DNA of 64,000 nucleotides from Kangiella sediminilitoris. GTDB lineage: Bacteria; Pseudomonadota; Gammaproteobacteria; Enterobacterales; Kangiellaceae. Below are positions 29,429 through 41,148 of the stretch, piece after piece (the stretch's first letter is position 1; every line of letters begins with the position of its first letter). The position numbers were made by a program, and so were the translations under genes. The stretch covers positions 2,232,001 to 2,296,000 of the forward strand of contig NZ_CP012418.1 in NCBI RefSeq assembly GCF_001708405.1. The letters are read 5' to 3'. The notes under the pieces were generated by a model. It worked only from the letters and a program-made list of their open reading frames with translations, had not been told where the DNA came from and made no database searches.

Positions 29429-31447
29429 TTATCCCTTAAACAATAACCAGCCCAGGAAGGCCACCAGGCCTACGAGCATGAACAGTGCATAATGGAACAG
29501 GTAACCTGTTTGCAGTTTGCGAACTTTTAATGCAATCTTCTTCAGCGCTTGAGTACCACCATCGATAATTCCTTCATCAATAATAGCCTTGTCTCCGTAA
29601 CGCCAAAATGTCTTACCTATCCAGTAACTTCCTCTGGCGAATACCCTCTGATTAAATTCATCAAAAAAGTATTTACGTTCAAGAAGTCGCTTAATTGGTC
29701 TAAGGAAGATCGACCACATAGTGACAAATCGTGGAGCCCAACCATAAACAACTATTGCGATAACAATTCCCGCAATAAGCATGATAAATACAGAACTCAA
29801 CATTCCATGTAAGGCAAAATTTATCGCACTATCATAATGCTCTCTAACACCAGACAAAACATTGTGCTGTTCTAATACCGTTATCGAGTCGTTAAAAAAG
29901 GTGGTAAATAATACCGACTTCCCAAAAACAAATCCCGCAGCCAGAGATGGGATAGCTAATGCAATGAGGGGCCAGGTAATAACTTTAGGTGACTCTTGTA
30001 GTTGATTATACTGCTCAGGCTCAAGCCTCGACTTTCCATGAAACACAATAAGCAACATCCGAATACTGTATATAGCAGTCACCACTACGCCTGTCAGCAC
30101 AGCAAAATATGCAAAGCTGCTAAAGCCCCCCTCAGCATTACTTACGGCCGAAATAATTGTGTCTTTGGAATAAAAGCCTGAAAAGAAGGGAGTGCCGATG
30201 AGAGCTAAGGTCCCTGCTAATGTGCACCAATAGGTAATGGGTAACTTCTTATACAATCCGCCCATTTTCCGGATATCTTGTTCGTGATGAAGCGCCACAA
30301 TCACCGACCCTGCACCAAGGAACAGCAATGCTTTAAAGAAAGCATGAGTGAACAGATGGAATATAGCTGCAGAATAAGCTGAGACACCCAGAGCCACCAC
30401 CATGTAACCCAGCTGCGATAAGGTTGAATAAGCAATTATGCGCTTGATGTCATTCTGAACAATCGCCACCAGTCCCATAAACAACGCTGTAATAGCACCC
30501 ACGAGAGTGACCATTGCTAAAGCAGTTTCCGAGAACTCGAACAAGGGCGACATTCTGGCTACCATAAAGACACCCGCAGTCACCATAGTTGCTGCATGGA
30601 TCAATGCTGAAATTGGGGTAGGACCTTCCATTGAGTCTGGAAGCCATACGTGCAGGGGAACTTGCGCAGACTTACCCATGGCACCAATAAAGAGACAGAT
30701 ACAAACAAAACTAATAGCCGACCATTCCACTCCGCCCCAGACCTTGAACTGTTGATCCAGCCCAGTCAACGCAAGAGCGTTTGTCTGTTGTTGCCCACCA
30801 AGCGATATCAACTCTTCAGCCTGTCCCATGGTCTTAAATACCGGGGCATAGTCAAAAGTTCCGAATAATAAGAAGATGGCGCCGATACCCAATAGGAAAC
30901 CAAAGTCGCCCACACGGTTAACCAGGAATGCCTTCATATTTGCAAATATGGCGGTTTCTTTTTGATACCAGAATCCGATTAATAGATATGAGACCACCCC
31001 CACAGCTTCCCATCCAAAGAACAACTGCAGAAAATTATTGGACATCACTAACATCAGCATGGAAAAAGTAAACAGCGAAATGTAGCTGAAAAATCGTTGA
31101 TAACCCTTGTCATCATGCATATAGCCAATCGAGTAAATATGCACCATCAGGCTGACAAAAGTTACGACCAGCATCATGATTGATGTCAGACTATCCAATA
31201 AAAAACCTATCTGTATCGTCACCTGACCAAAGCTTGCCCACTCATAGATCGTCAGGTCGATAGCGGTAGCATCACCCCATAAAAAATCAAAGAACCACTT
31301 GACTGAAATAGCAAAAGATACAGCAACACCAGTGATGGTTACTCTATGTGTAATTACCTTACCCAGCTTTTTGCCTAATAGGCCGGCAATAATAGCCCCT
31401 ACCAAAGGAGCCATGACAGCAAGAAGTAACTGAGTCTGTATCGTCAT
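29429..31447 (-). CDS. nuoL: NADH-quinone oxidoreductase subunit L
   Basis: NuoL is the distal antiporter-like subunit with the long lateral helix that runs along the membrane arm. At 672 residues it is somewhat longer than E. coli NuoL (613). GKSAQVPLHVWLPDSMEGPT and KRIIAYSTLSQLGYM mark the channel helices. Its start overlaps the nuoK stop by one base. Confidence 0.97.
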   Translation of the reverse strand: MTIQTQLLLAVMAPLVGAIIAGLLGKKLGKVITHRVTITGVAVSFAISVKWFFDFLWGDATAIDLTIYEWASFGQVTIQIGFLLDSLTSIMMLVVTFVSLMVHIYSIGYMHDDKGYQRFFSYISLFTFSMLMLVMSNNFLQLFFGWEAVGVVSYLLIGFWYQKETAIFANMKAFLVNRVGDFGFLLGIGAIFLLFGTFDYAPVFKTMGQAEELISLGGQQQTNALALTGLDQQFKVWGGVEWSAISFVCICLFIGAMGKSAQVPLHVWLPDSMEGPTPISALIHAATMVTAGVFMVARMSPLFEFSETALAMVTLVGAITALFMGLVAIVQNDIKRIIAYSTLSQLGYMVVALGVSAYSAAIFHLFTHAFFKALLFLGAGSVIVALHHEQDIRKMGGLYKKLPITYWCTLAGTLALIGTPFFSGFYSKDTIISAVSNAEGGFSSFAYFAVLTGVVVTAIYSIRMLLIVFHGKSRLEPEQYNQLQESPKVITWPLIALAIPSLAAGFVFGKSVLFTTFFNDSITVLEQHNVLSGVREHYDSAINFALHGMLSSVFIMLIAGIVIAIVVYGWAPRFVTMWSIFLRPIKRLLERKYFFDEFNQRVFARGSYWIGKTFWRYGDKAIIDEGIIDGGTQALKKIALKVRKLQTGYLFHYALFMLVGLVAFLGWLLFKG

Positions 31448-31749
31448 TAGCCTTTCAACTCCTTCAGCTCCGCCACATCAATTTTCTTATTCGTTCTAAA
31501 TAAAACCACTAAGATCGCCAATCCGATAGCAGCTTCAGCTGCGGCTACAGTCAGAATGAAGAATACAAAAATCTGACCAACTTCATCATTCAGGTAACGC
31601 GAGAAAGCAATGAAGTTCGTATTAACCGCCAATAACATTAACTCTATGCACATCAATAGCGTGATCACATTCTTTCGGTTAATAATGATGCCGACTACAC
31701 TAATCGAAAACAATAAGGCACTCACGATTAAGTAATGGGTTAAGCTCAT
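31447..31749 (-). CDS. nuoK: NADH-quinone oxidoreductase subunit K
   Basis: This small three-helix membrane subunit of 100 residues is the standard length. The two conserved membrane glutamates are in [13 protein letters not shown] and [11 protein letters not shown]. It overlaps nuoJ by 4 bp and nuoL by 1 bp, suggesting translational coupling. Confidence 0.97.
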   Translation of the reverse strand: MSLTHYLIVSALLFSISVVGIIINRKNVITLLMCIELMLLAVNTNFIAFSRYLNDEVGQIFVFFILTVAAAEAAIGLAILVVLFRTNKKIDVAELKELKG

Positions 31750-32414
31750 GACTTGCCTCCTTTTGTTTTACGCTTTGATTTTTTCTTCTTCTCAATTTTA
31801 TCGCGGCCATCTTGTCTTGGTCCTATTTCTATATCGACAATTCGTAACCGCTCTTCCTTGCTAGTTTGTTGCTGAGTTGGCACACTTTGTCCTCTGCGGT
31901 CGCGTCTGCCCCTGAAAGTCAGGCTTATAGCGGCAATTATGGCCACTAATAGAATGACTCCAGCCACCTCAAAGGCAAAGAAATAGTTGGTGTAAAGTAC
32001 ACTGCCCAACTCGGTAACGTTACTGTATTCCGGCCCATGCTTTGCTGGCTCAGGGACTTTATCCAGACCAAAAACCTCACTTCTTATGACCCAGTAAATC
32101 CCTCCAAACATAGCGAGTGCAGTAATAATTCCCAGTGGCAAATACTTTGTAAAACCCGCTTTCAAACTGGCGTAATCAACATCAAGCATCATCACCACGA
32201 ACAAAAACAGAACCATTACCGCGCCGACATATACCAAAACCAACGTTACAGCCAAAAACTCTGCTTCCAGCAGCATCCATAAAACAGCAGCCGAAAAGAA
32301 TGTCAGCACCAGGCACAAAACCGCTTGAACCGCATTACGTATTGTTATGACGCCAATTGCGCCAATCACAGTTAATGTGGCAAATAAATAAAATACAATG
32401 GATTCAACTGTCAT
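31746..32414 (-). CDS. nuoJ: NADH-quinone oxidoreductase subunit J with long basic tail
   Basis: This is a five-helix membrane subunit. The core (residues 1-165) is normal, with the [19 protein letters not shown] helix. After the last helix there is a roughly 55-residue hydrophilic tail rich in Arg and Lys (ending [14 protein letters not shown]). The total of 222 residues compares with 184 in E. coli. The tail is probably cytoplasmic and disordered. Confidence 0.95.
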   Translation of the reverse strand: MTVESIVFYLFATLTVIGAIGVITIRNAVQAVLCLVLTFFSAAVLWMLLEAEFLAVTLVLVYVGAVMVLFLFVVMMLDVDYASLKAGFTKYLPLGIITALAMFGGIYWVIRSEVFGLDKVPEPAKHGPEYSNVTELGSVLYTNYFFAFEVAGVILLVAIIAAISLTFRGRRDRRGQSVPTQQQTSKEERLRIVDIEIGPRQDGRDKIEKKKKSKRKTKGGKS

Positions 32415-32450
32415 CCATTATCCTTAACAGCGCCTATCACTGATTTGTTG

Positions 32451-32942
32451 TTATCTGTATTTGGCATCTTGTTTCCTGTCCTCGGCTATCATATCTTCAT
32501 ACTTATCGCCTATTGCCAATAATTGGGCTTTGGTTAAGATATGATCCCCGCGCTTTTCAAAGTGGTAGTCCATAACCCGTGTTTCTACAATGGAGTCAAC
32601 CGGGCAGGATTCCTCACAAAATCCGCAGTATATGCACTTAAACATATCGATTTCATAACGTGTGGTACGTCTGGTGCCATCACTCTGTCTTGGCCCCGCA
32701 TCAATGGTAATAGCCGCAGCGGGACATACCGCTTCACATAATTTACAACCAATGCAGCGCTCTTCCCCATTAGGGTAACGGCGCAGGGCATGCAAGCCAC
32801 GGAAGCGAGGAGATTGTGGAGTTTGCTCCTCCGGGAACTGGATGGTCACATTACGTCGCCATAAATGTTTTCCAGTAATACGTAGTCCCGTCAGAAGATC
32901 TCGTAAAGTAAATGATCTTAATAGATGTTTTAACTTAGTCAT
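32451..32942 (-). CDS. nuoI: NADH-quinone oxidoreductase subunit I
   Basis: NuoI is the peripheral-arm ferredoxin-like subunit that carries clusters N6a and N6b. Both 4Fe-4S motifs are intact: [12 protein letters not shown] and [12 protein letters not shown]. The 163 residues match the family. It overlaps nuoH by 4 bp. Confidence 0.98.
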   Translation of the reverse strand: MTKLKHLLRSFTLRDLLTGLRITGKHLWRRNVTIQFPEEQTPQSPRFRGLHALRRYPNGEERCIGCKLCEAVCPAAAITIDAGPRQSDGTRRTTRYEIDMFKCIYCGFCEESCPVDSIVETRVMDYHFEKRGDHILTKAQLLAIGDKYEDMIAEDRKQDAKYR

Positions 32943-33979
32943 AAAACACCTCTTCCAGTAAACCAGGGACTCACACCAGCTTTAATCATGAAGGCTAGAA
33001 TGGATAACCAGACGATAGTTACCGGAATAAAAACTTTCCAACCCAGTCGCATAACTTGATCATAACGATAACGAGGGAAAGTTGCTCTTAGCCAAATCAA
33101 TAGGAATAAAAAGAAACCGGATTTGAGTAATAACCATGCAATGCCGGGAATCCAGGCAGTTGCCTGCTCCACATACGGAATACCTTGGAACGGATTCAGC
33201 CAGCCGCCAAAAAAGAACAAAGTGGTTAGTACCGAAATTAAAATCATGTTGGCATATTCTGCAAGGAAGAATAGAGCAAAAGAAATCCCCGCATATTCCA
33301 CATGAAAGCCCGCTACGATTTCAGACTCACCCTCAGGTAAGTCGAAAGGAGCACGGTTTGTTTCAGCCACTCCTGAAATCCAGTAAATGACTAATAATGG
33401 CAACAATGGGATCCAGAACCAATTTATTAAGCCACCTTCCTGCGCCTTAACAATTTCGCCAAGGTTCATACTTCCCGATGCCATCAATACGCCAACCAGA
33501 GCAAAACCCATTGCGATTTCATAAGAAATAATTTGTGATGCTGATCGTAATGAACCGAGCAAGGCATATTTAGAGTTCGAGGCCCATCCCGCTATAATCA
33601 CCCCATACACAGCAATTGAAGTCATCGCTAAAATATACAGTAAGCCAACGTCACTATTTGCTAATACCAACTCAACATCAAACGGAATGACAGCCCATGC
33701 TGCAAAGGACGGTGCAATAAATAATATTGGGGCTAAAAGAAACAGAGCTTTATTTGCACCCGTTGGAACAACCACTTCTTTCATTAATAACTTAATGACA
33801 TCGGCAATTGGTTGTAACCAACCTTTGGGACCCACCCGGTTAGGTCCCAGACGCATTTGCATGAAACCTATCAGTTTTCGCTCGGCGAAAGTGGTGTAGG
33901 CCACAGCCAAAATCAAGGGCAACAAAATCAGTCCGATTTTAAAACCAATAATGAAGAAGTCGATTATCATATCCAGCAT
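32939..33979 (-). CDS. nuoH: NADH-quinone oxidoreductase subunit H
   Basis: NuoH is the membrane subunit that forms much of the quinone chamber and links it to the pumps. The 346 residues have eight helices, with [20 protein letters not shown] and [15 protein letters not shown] as conserved loops. Its start shares one base with the nuoG stop. Confidence 0.98.
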   Translation of the reverse strand: MLDMIIDFFIIGFKIGLILLPLILAVAYTTFAERKLIGFMQMRLGPNRVGPKGWLQPIADVIKLLMKEVVVPTGANKALFLLAPILFIAPSFAAWAVIPFDVELVLANSDVGLLYILAMTSIAVYGVIIAGWASNSKYALLGSLRSASQIISYEIAMGFALVGVLMASGSMNLGEIVKAQEGGLINWFWIPLLPLLVIYWISGVAETNRAPFDLPEGESEIVAGFHVEYAGISFALFFLAEYANMILISVLTTLFFFGGWLNPFQGIPYVEQATAWIPGIAWLLLKSGFFLFLLIWLRATFPRYRYDQVMRLGWKVFIPVTIVWLSILAFMIKAGVSPWFTGRGVL

Positions 33980-36213
33980 CAGACTCCCCCTACAATATTA
34001 TGGAATGGACTTAGACGTGGCCTTTTTAGAATCTCGCGACCCTGCGCTAACGCCGTGGCCTGTAATGATGGTGCTCGGCGTAACCAACCGTCAATCTGAT
34101 ACATATTGACTGGACGAGGAGAAAATCCGTTTTTGGGTAAACTTTCAGGACATTGCCACTTCGGCTTAATCCTGTCACCCACCGCACTCAGGCGTCCTTT
34201 GACTTCCTTTCTTACCTCTTCCGCCGATACATAATCGAAATTTTTCAAATTCAGTAAATTGCCTAGTACCCGAAGCACTTTCCACGCTGGCTTAGCTTCT
34301 GCCGGTGCATTTACGGCTGCTGAAAAATCTTGCCAGGTTCCATTCAAATTAACGTAAGAGCCCGATGTTTCAAGAAAGCTGGCAACTGGCAAAATAATAT
34401 CAGCATATTCAAATGCTTCATCATCGGCATGACAGGTCATTGAAATGACAAAATCTGCCTGCTCGAGACTCTGTCTCGCTTTGTCTGCTATCACCGACTC
34501 TTTTCCGGGTTCTGTTTTCAGTAGAACGTAAGCCTTTTTTCCTTGTTCAAATAAATCTTTGATGTGCTGACCATCCTGCTCAACATCAGCACCCGCAGGT
34601 CCGCGATGCGGAATGGCACCTGCCAGATATGCGCCGACACTGTTACCGCCGTGCGGGAAAAAGCCATAACTCGAACCGGACAAATTAGCGATAGCTTTTG
34701 ACAGTAACCTTAAGTGTCCAGCATAGCTAAACTCTAGAGCGCTGGCCCCCAGGATGATACTGCTTTTGTCAGACTGCAAAAGCATTTCTGCGATGTTTTT
34801 ATGTTCGTCTTTGACCGGAACATGAGCTACCAGATTTTCTAACTGCTCCAGATCCATTGCATCTGACCAATGCTCTTTCTCTGACTCGTTTTGACGTTCA
34901 AGCAGATATTTCGCGATAGCAGCCAACTGACCCAGCCAGGTTTCAGCGTCTGTAATTATTTCATGCTTGAGATTAAAGTTATGATAAACCGGGTATAAAC
35001 CAATTGAGGCAATATCGCCATGGCGAGTAGCTTTACGAACTCGCAATGAAGCCAGTGGCTGCTCTTTCCTTAAATTTGCTCCAATTAAAAGACAGGAATC
35101 CAAGCTGTCGAGCTCTGATAACTTAACACCAAGCTCAGGGTGCAAAGGCTCAAACTTCTGCCAGGTAAAGTCAGACGTTCTGAGACGGTGATCGATATTA
35201 TTCGAACCCAGCCCACGAATGACCTTTTGCAATAAATACATCTCTTCCGTAGTAGAGCTCGGGTGCGCAATGGCAGCAATCTGATCCGCGCCATCTGTCT
35301 GTGCCATCATATTCAGTTTACTGGCCGCACGCTCCAAAGCTGTTTCCCAGTCAACCTCTTGCCAGTTTCCATTCTGTCGAATCATTGGTTTCAAGAGACG
35401 CTCACTTTGGGTCAGTGCCTCGTAAGAATAGCGGTCTCTGTCAGCCAGCCAGACTTCGTTGACTTCTTCATTTTCCTTAGGAACAACGCGGATGACACGA
35501 TTACGCAAAGTATGGACATGTAAATTAGCACCTATACAGTCATGCGGAGAAACCGAGTCTCGTTGTGCCATTTCCCATGACCGGGCCTGATAACGAGAGG
35601 GCTTTGCTGTTAAAGCCCCAACTGGGCATAAATCAATAATATTTCCAGAGACTTCAGAGTCAACCGACTGTTCGATAAAGGTACTGATCTCCATATGTTC
35701 GCCGCGGCCAACAGCACCGAGTTCTCTGATACCCGCAACCTCACGACCAAAACGAACGCAACGAGTACAGTGAATGCATCGGGTCATTTCTGTCTCTATC
35801 AAAGGGCCCAGATCTTCATCAACGACAGCCCGTTTTTTTTCTGAAAAACGAGAGACATCCTTACCATACTCAAGTGCTACGTCCTGCAGTTCACACTCAC
35901 CACCCTGATCACAAATAGGGCAGTCTAACGGATGATTGATTAATAGAAACTCCATTACGGATTTTTGTGAATCTTGCGCAAACTCAGATTGAGTTTTAAC
36001 CACCATGCCGTCTGAGATTGGTGTCGCGCAAGCGGGGAGAGGCTTTTTAGAACCATCGACCTCAACCAGACACATCCGACAATTTGCCGCGATGGATAGC
36101 TTTTTATGATAACAGAAACGAGGAATGGTAATGCCATTGGCATCAGCCACTTCTATAATCATAGCGCCCTGTTCGGCTTCTATTTTTTTACCATCAATTT
36201 CAATTGAAACCAT
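33979..36213 (-). CDS. nuoG: NADH-quinone oxidoreductase subunit G
   Basis: NuoG is the large iron-sulfur subunit of the peripheral arm. The N-terminal 2Fe-2S cluster ligands are in [20 protein letters not shown] (about 33-51). [14 protein letters not shown] and [10 protein letters not shown] bind further clusters. A molybdopterin-oxidoreductase-like domain without cofactor follows. The 744 residues are shorter than the E. coli form (about 908) and closer to the alphaproteobacterial type. Confidence 0.97.
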   Translation of the reverse strand: MVSIEIDGKKIEAEQGAMIIEVADANGITIPRFCYHKKLSIAANCRMCLVEVDGSKKPLPACATPISDGMVVKTQSEFAQDSQKSVMEFLLINHPLDCPICDQGGECELQDVALEYGKDVSRFSEKKRAVVDEDLGPLIETEMTRCIHCTRCVRFGREVAGIRELGAVGRGEHMEISTFIEQSVDSEVSGNIIDLCPVGALTAKPSRYQARSWEMAQRDSVSPHDCIGANLHVHTLRNRVIRVVPKENEEVNEVWLADRDRYSYEALTQSERLLKPMIRQNGNWQEVDWETALERAASKLNMMAQTDGADQIAAIAHPSSTTEEMYLLQKVIRGLGSNNIDHRLRTSDFTWQKFEPLHPELGVKLSELDSLDSCLLIGANLRKEQPLASLRVRKATRHGDIASIGLYPVYHNFNLKHEIITDAETWLGQLAAIAKYLLERQNESEKEHWSDAMDLEQLENLVAHVPVKDEHKNIAEMLLQSDKSSIILGASALEFSYAGHLRLLSKAIANLSGSSYGFFPHGGNSVGAYLAGAIPHRGPAGADVEQDGQHIKDLFEQGKKAYVLLKTEPGKESVIADKARQSLEQADFVISMTCHADDEAFEYADIILPVASFLETSGSYVNLNGTWQDFSAAVNAPAEAKPAWKVLRVLGNLLNLKNFDYVSAEEVRKEVKGRLSAVGDRIKPKWQCPESLPKNGFSPRPVNMYQIDGWLRRAPSLQATALAQGREILKRPRLSPFHNIVGGV

Positions 36214-36252
36214 TGGTTCTATTCACCCTCGTTGTATCAATAATTCGTACGA

Positions 36253-37524
36253 TTAACTCGCCTTCCGAGCCTGAGCCTTATCAATCTTCGCCACAAATTC
36301 ATCCTTAAAATACTTTATAAAACTTTGCACAGGCATAGCGGCGGCATCACCTAAAGCACAAATAGTACGCCCCATGATATTGCCAGCGATTTCATCCAGT
36401 CTATCAAGATCTTCTGGCTGCCCCTGACCGTTAGCAATCCGATGAATCATGCGTGACATCCATCCTGTTCCTTCACGGCATGGGGTACACTGACCACATG
36501 ATTCTTCATAATAGAAATGAGCGATACGGCCTAAGACTTCCACCATATCCGTATCCTCGTCCAGGATAATCACCGCACCAGAACCTAACATGGAACCAGC
36601 TTTGCCCAAGGCATCGTAGTCCATGGTGATATCCATCATGACATCTGCCGGAAGCACTGGCGCGCTTGAACCGCCAGGGATGACAGCCTTTAATTTTTTA
36701 CCGTCTTTCATTCCCCCGGCCATTTCCAATAAATCCTTAAACGGTGTGCCGAGGCCAATTTCATAGTTGCCCGGCTTATTTACATGACCTGATACAGAGA
36801 AAATTTTAGTGCCGCCGTTATTCTCCTTGCCGAGATTTAGAAACCAGTCTCCACCTTTCTCAAGAATAACAGGAACGGAAGCATAACTTTCAGTATTGTT
36901 CACATTGGTTGGACGCCCAAATAGACCGTAATTTGCCGGAAATGGCGGTTTGAATCGCGGCTGACCTTTTTTCCCTTCGAGAGATTCCAGTAATGCAGTC
37001 TCTTCGCCGCATATGTATGCACCAGCACCGATATGACTATAGAGGTCAAAGTCGACACCAGACTGCAAAATATCTTTGCCTAAAAGCCCCGCATCATAAG
37101 CTTCCTTCAGAGCCTCCTCAAAGCGCTCAATTGGCTCATAGAATTCCCCGCGTATGTAGTTATAGCCAACCGTTGCTCCCATAACGTAGCCACCTATGGC
37201 CATACCTTCTATAAGTTGATGTGGGTTATAACGTAAGATATCCCTGTCTTTAAATGTTCCAGGCTCACCCTCATCAGAGTTGCAGACTACGTACTTTTGT
37301 CCAGGATCATGTTTGGGCATAAAACTCCACTTTAATCCTGTGGGGAAACCTGCACCACCACGCCCCCTTAATGCAGACAGCTTAAGTTGTTCGATGATTT
37401 CATCTGGCGAGATCTTTTCCGCCAGTATTTTGCGCCACATAGCATAACCACCAGCAGACTGGTATGTCTCCAGTGTCCAAGGCTTGTCTAGTTCCAATGT
37501 TCTAAAACAAACTTCATTTGCCAT
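36253..37524 (-). CDS. nuoF: NADH-quinone oxidoreductase subunit F
   Basis: NuoF holds the NADH site, FMN and cluster N3. The glycine-rich [13 protein letters not shown] binds NADH, and the FMN region [19 protein letters not shown] is complete. The cluster motif is [11 protein letters not shown]. The 423 residues are typical. It lies 15 bp after nuoE. Confidence 0.98.
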   Translation of the reverse strand: MANEVCFRTLELDKPWTLETYQSAGGYAMWRKILAEKISPDEIIEQLKLSALRGRGGAGFPTGLKWSFMPKHDPGQKYVVCNSDEGEPGTFKDRDILRYNPHQLIEGMAIGGYVMGATVGYNYIRGEFYEPIERFEEALKEAYDAGLLGKDILQSGVDFDLYSHIGAGAYICGEETALLESLEGKKGQPRFKPPFPANYGLFGRPTNVNNTESYASVPVILEKGGDWFLNLGKENNGGTKIFSVSGHVNKPGNYEIGLGTPFKDLLEMAGGMKDGKKLKAVIPGGSSAPVLPADVMMDITMDYDALGKAGSMLGSGAVIILDEDTDMVEVLGRIAHFYYEESCGQCTPCREGTGWMSRMIHRIANGQGQPEDLDRLDEIAGNIMGRTICALGDAAAMPVQSFIKYFKDEFVAKIDKAQARKAS

Positions 37525-37539
37525 GCTTTAGCCTGTTCT

Positions 37540-38043
37540 TTACTTCAGTTCGCGGATTAGATGCGCCACCTTATCCACCGTTAAATTTTCATGGTACTGC
37601 TTGTCTACTTCCAACATTGGGGCGCCACCACAAGCAGCCATGCACTCTACTTCTTTCAAAGTAAACTTGCCATCAGCCGAGGTTTCTCCAGGCTCAATAC
37701 CAAGTTCGTCTTTAAACCATTTTTTTATATCCTCGCTGCCTGCCAGCATACAGGACACATTCGTACATAAAGAAATAACATACTTACCGGCAGCTTTTAA
37801 ACGGAACATAGAGTAAAAAGTTGCTACTTCATAGGCTGCAATTTTAGGACACACCAGATAATCGGCTACAGCATCCATTGATTCCTGTGTTAGATAGCCC
37901 AATTCTTCTTGCACAATAGACATTATCGGAATAATTGCTGCACGCTTACGCTCCTCTGGATATTTTTTTACCCAGTCAGCGGCTTGCTCGAGCCCTTTTG
38001 AGCTAAGCAGGTCTTCCAGTGTTTTAGTTTCAGTTTGCGACAT
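37540..38043 (-). CDS. nuoE: NADH-quinone oxidoreductase subunit E
   Basis: This thioredoxin-like subunit carries 2Fe-2S cluster N1a. The four ligands are in LCTNVSCMLAG and ECMAACGGAPML. The 167 residues match the E. coli protein. It lies between nuoD and nuoF with 15-bp gaps on both sides. Confidence 0.98.
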   Translation of the reverse strand: MSQTETKTLEDLLSSKGLEQAADWVKKYPEERKRAAIIPIMSIVQEELGYLTQESMDAVADYLVCPKIAAYEVATFYSMFRLKAAGKYVISLCTNVSCMLAGSEDIKKWFKDELGIEPGETSADGKFTLKEVECMAACGGAPMLEVDKQYHENLTVDKVAHLIRELK

Positions 38044-38058
38044 CTCTATCTACACCAG

Positions 38059-39312
38059 CTAACGATCAATTTCGCCAAAAACGATATCTTGCGTACCAAT
38101 TACAGCTACCACATCCGCCAGCATATGCCCTTTCACCATTTCGTTCATCGCTGACAAATGTGCAAAGCCGGCCGCACGTATTTTTACCCGATAAGGCTTA
38201 TTAGCCCCGTCCGATACCAAATAGACTCCAAACTCACCCTTCGGATGCTCCACCGCAGCATAACCCTCACCCTCAGGAACACAGTATCCCTCAGTGAAAA
38301 GTTTAAAGTGATGAATTAGGGCTTCCATATCATGTTTCATTGTTTCACGATCTGGGGGAGTTACTTTGTGATTATCCAGCATCACTGGTCCAGGGTTGTT
38401 TCGTAACCACTCAATGCATTGGCGTACAATCTTATTGGACTGGCGCATCTCTTCCATACGGACCAGATAACGGTCATAGCAGTCACCGGTTTTACCCAGC
38501 GGAATATTAAATTCCAGTTCATCATAGACTTCGTATGGTTGTTTCTTACGCAGGTCCCATGCCACACCTGAACCCCTCAGCATTGGTCCCGAGAAACCGA
38601 GCTGTAGCGCTCTTTCTGCCTGAACAATACCAACGCCAACTGTCCGCTGTTTCCAAATTCTGTTTTCAGTTAACAAGCTCTCATAATCTTCTATGCACTG
38701 TGGAAAAGATTCAGTAAAATCCCATAGATAATCCAGCAGTGAACCCTGACGGTTTGCGTTAAGTTCTTCTGCTTTTTTCTTGTCCGTAAATGCTGATTCC
38801 TGATATTGCGGCATTGTCTCTGGCAAATCTCGATAGACTCCACCTGGACGGAAATAAGTTGCGTGCATTCGAGCACCGCTGACAGCCTCATAAGCATCCA
38901 TCAAAGCCTCCCGCTCACGGAAGGCGTACAGGAAGACGGTCATTGCACCAATATCTAGTGCGTGAGCACCCAACCACATCAAATGATTCAGAATTCTTGT
39001 TACCTCAGCAAACATCACTCGAATATACTGAGCTCTCTTTGGCGGTGTGATGTTCATTAGCTTCTCAATCGCCATCACGTAAGCATGCTCATTTGACATC
39101 ATGGAAACGTAATCCAGACGATCCATATAACCAATGCTCTGGTTAAAAGGCTTACTCTCTGCTAACTTTTCTGTCGCTCTGTGCAATAAACCAACATGCG
39201 GATCAGCACGAACCACTGTTTCACCGTCCATTTCCAGTATCAAACGCAAGACACCATGCGCTGCTGGGTGCTGTGGCCCAAAGTTGACCGTGTAGTTACG
39301 AATCTCAGGCAT
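38059..39312 (-). CDS. nuoD: NADH-quinone oxidoreductase subunit D
   Basis: This is the 49-kDa quinone-site subunit, related to NiFe-hydrogenase large subunits. I chose the ATG at 39312 ([20 protein letters not shown]), giving 417 residues, the usual length, with a GGAGGGAGG ribosome site 10 bp upstream. A longer open frame to 39462 lies inside nuoC and is not supported. It overlaps nuoC by 8 bp but is a separate gene, unlike the fused nuoCD of E. coli. Confidence 0.97.
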   Translation of the reverse strand: MPEIRNYTVNFGPQHPAAHGVLRLILEMDGETVVRADPHVGLLHRATEKLAESKPFNQSIGYMDRLDYVSMMSNEHAYVMAIEKLMNITPPKRAQYIRVMFAEVTRILNHLMWLGAHALDIGAMTVFLYAFREREALMDAYEAVSGARMHATYFRPGGVYRDLPETMPQYQESAFTDKKKAEELNANRQGSLLDYLWDFTESFPQCIEDYESLLTENRIWKQRTVGVGIVQAERALQLGFSGPMLRGSGVAWDLRKKQPYEVYDELEFNIPLGKTGDCYDRYLVRMEEMRQSNKIVRQCIEWLRNNPGPVMLDNHKVTPPDRETMKHDMEALIHHFKLFTEGYCVPEGEGYAAVEHPKGEFGVYLVSDGANKPYRVKIRAAGFAHLSAMNEMVKGHMLADVVAVIGTQDIVFGEIDR

Positions 39313-40015
39313 CTTTGCTTCCTCCCTCCGGGGCTGCAACGTAGATGGTTTCATCTTTCTGCTTTCGGATGACGCGCGGCACCAATACTCTTGGTTCAAT
39401 CGAAACTGGTTCGTAGACGCAACGATTTTGCTTCGCATCAAAGCGTAATTCGACGTTACCAATTAAGGGGAAGTCTTTCCTGAAAGGATGACCGACAAAA
39501 CCATAATCAGTCATAATTCGGCGTAAGTCCGGATGCCCCGTGAAGAGTATGCCAAATAAGTCAAAAGCCTCTCTTTCGTACCAGTTAGCCGAGGCCCAGA
39601 TAGAAATAACAGATGGTATGGTGGTCCTATTTTCTTTAACAAAACACTTAACTCTTAAGCGTTGGTTCCGTGAAATAGACAGCAGGTGATACACCACTGC
39701 AAAGCGTTCCCTTTGCCAGACCTGCCTCTGTTGCTGTGACGATTCTTGTCCACGGCTAAATCCCGAGCTTGTCGCTTCCGTCGTTGCCCACTCATCCTGT
39801 CCATAGGTCAGATAGTCCACCACAGTCAAATCAATTAACTGCTCAAAAGCGAGATCGTCGTGATCTCTTAGCCGTGTCATTACGCTGAGCAAATCATCCT
39901 TGCCTATCTCTATAGTGATTTCTCCTAAAGCTTCCTCACAAGATACAAGAGCATCTTCAAATACTTCTCCTAGCTGCTTCAGTAATGCTTCAGGCACTGG
40001 CAACCTCACTACCAT
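39305..40015 (-). CDS. nuoC: NADH-quinone oxidoreductase subunit C
   Basis: This is the 30-kDa peripheral subunit next to the quinone channel. Conserved parts are [20 protein letters not shown] and [20 protein letters not shown]. The 236 residues include a short low-complexity insertion (SSQQQRQ) near residue 92. The start at 40015 lies 26 bp inside nuoB. The Pro-rich C-terminal tail runs into nuoD. Confidence 0.95.
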   Translation of the reverse strand: MVVRLPVPEALLKQLGEVFEDALVSCEEALGEITIEIGKDDLLSVMTRLRDHDDLAFEQLIDLTVVDYLTYGQDEWATTEATSSGFSRGQESSQQQRQVWQRERFAVVYHLLSISRNQRLRVKCFVKENRTTIPSVISIWASANWYEREAFDLFGILFTGHPDLRRIMTDYGFVGHPFRKDFPLIGNVELRFDAKQNRCVYEPVSIEPRVLVPRVIRKQKDETIYVAAPEGGSKDA

Positions 40016-40526
40016 TTTCTATGGAGTTCTTTTTTTTCTTACGTGAGTCACGTGCGATTACAGTCTGGCGCTTAATTTTATTTTGCAGCTGAATAATGCC
40101 ATACAAGAGCGCTTCAGCTGTGGGCGGACAACCTGGTACGTAGATATCAACGGGTATGATTCGATCACAACCTCGCACAACGGAGTATGAGTAGTGATAA
40201 TAACCGCCACCGTTTGCACAGGAACCCATTGAGATAACCCACTTCGGCTCGGGCATCTGCTCATACACTCGGCGTAAGGCAGGAGCCATTTTATTGGTAA
40301 GAGTACCAGCCACAATCATGACATCTGACTGCCTTGGGCTAGGGCGAAATATCACTCCGAACCGATCCATATCATAGCGGGCTGCTCCAGCGTGCATCAT
40401 TTCCACAGCGCAACAGGCTAAACCAAATGTTACTGGCCACATCGAACCTGTACGTGCCCAGTCCAGCAAATCCTGGATACTGGTCGTTACAAATCCGTCG
40501 CTATTGAGTTTTTCCTCTAATCCCAT
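39990..40526 (-). CDS. nuoB: NADH-quinone oxidoreductase subunit B
   Basis: NuoB carries cluster N2, the last iron-sulfur centre before quinone. The ligands are in [32 protein letters not shown] and [11 protein letters not shown]. The C-terminal 20 residues are charged ([11 protein letters not shown]). It lies 6 bp after nuoA. Confidence 0.98.
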   Translation of the reverse strand: MGLEEKLNSDGFVTTSIQDLLDWARTGSMWPVTFGLACCAVEMMHAGAARYDMDRFGVIFRPSPRQSDVMIVAGTLTNKMAPALRRVYEQMPEPKWVISMGSCANGGGYYHYSYSVVRGCDRIIPVDIYVPGCPPTAEALLYGIIQLQNKIKRQTVIARDSRKKKKNSIENGSEVASA

Positions 40527-40532
40527 ACCCTC

Positions 40533-40889
40533 TTACTCCCACTCCAAGGCACCTTTTTTCCACTCATAGGCAAAGCCAACCAACAACAACAATAAAAATA
40601 TTCCCATTGTGGTCAATCCAAACCATCCGATATCATCCAGAACTACGGCCCATGGAAAAAGAAATGCGATCTCGAGATCGAAAATAATGAAGAGAATTGC
40701 TACTAGATAAAACCGTACATCAAACTTCATTCTGGAGTCTTCAAAGGCATCAAAGCCGCATTCAAACGGTTTCCCTTTGGCTTCACTTGGCTTGGTAGGG
40801 CTAGCGAAGTACCCGACTAACAGCAAACCAACTCCGAATAGTAACCCAATCAGAATGAACACTAGAATAGGTGCGTATTGTTCTATCAT
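40533..40889 (-). CDS. nuoA: NADH-quinone oxidoreductase subunit A
   Basis: This is a three-helix membrane subunit of 118 residues that contributes to the quinone channel. The conserved loop [20 protein letters not shown] contains the family cysteine. It is the first gene of nuoA-N. The upstream region holds a FNR-box-like site at 40913-40926. Confidence 0.97.
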   Translation of the reverse strand: MIEQYAPILVFILIGLLFGVGLLLVGYFASPTKPSEAKGKPFECGFDAFEDSRMKFDVRFYLVAILFIIFDLEIAFLFPWAVVLDDIGWFGLTTMGIFLLLLLVGFAYEWKKGALEWE

Positions 40890-40912
40890 AGATCGTAAAA
40901 TGTTGCCCTAAT

Positions 40913-40926
40913 TTGTTATAAATCAA
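40913..40926. promoter_or_regulatory. FNR/Anr-box-like site upstream of nuoA
   Basis: The minus strand reads TTGATTTATAACAA, matching nine of ten conserved bases of TTGAT-N4-ATCAA. It ends 24 bp before nuoA. The motif is short and AT-rich, so chance occurrence is possible. Confidence 0.35.
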
Positions 40927-41148
40927 TAAGATTTAGGCATTCACAGCAAATACCTTACCAGCAGTTTTAATCTTTGGCTAGTGATGATTACGCATTACAA
41001 TTTTCGGAATAAAATATTTACACAGTCTGCTTCCCTCATATTTCTTTAATATCAGTGATTTTCCTCCGCCAGCCCTTATACGCCAATGTTTCTTGCAAAT
41101 TAACCAAAACACATTAATATGACTATAGGAAATCATGGAGGATTGACA

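Noticed and set aside
30507-30868. Plus-strand open frames within nuoL
   Set aside because: They are antisense shadows of a conserved membrane-protein gene with no recognisable product.
39313-39462. N-terminal extension of nuoD by 50 codons
   Set aside because: It overlaps nuoC and lacks NuoD features; a strong ribosome site precedes the ATG at 39312.
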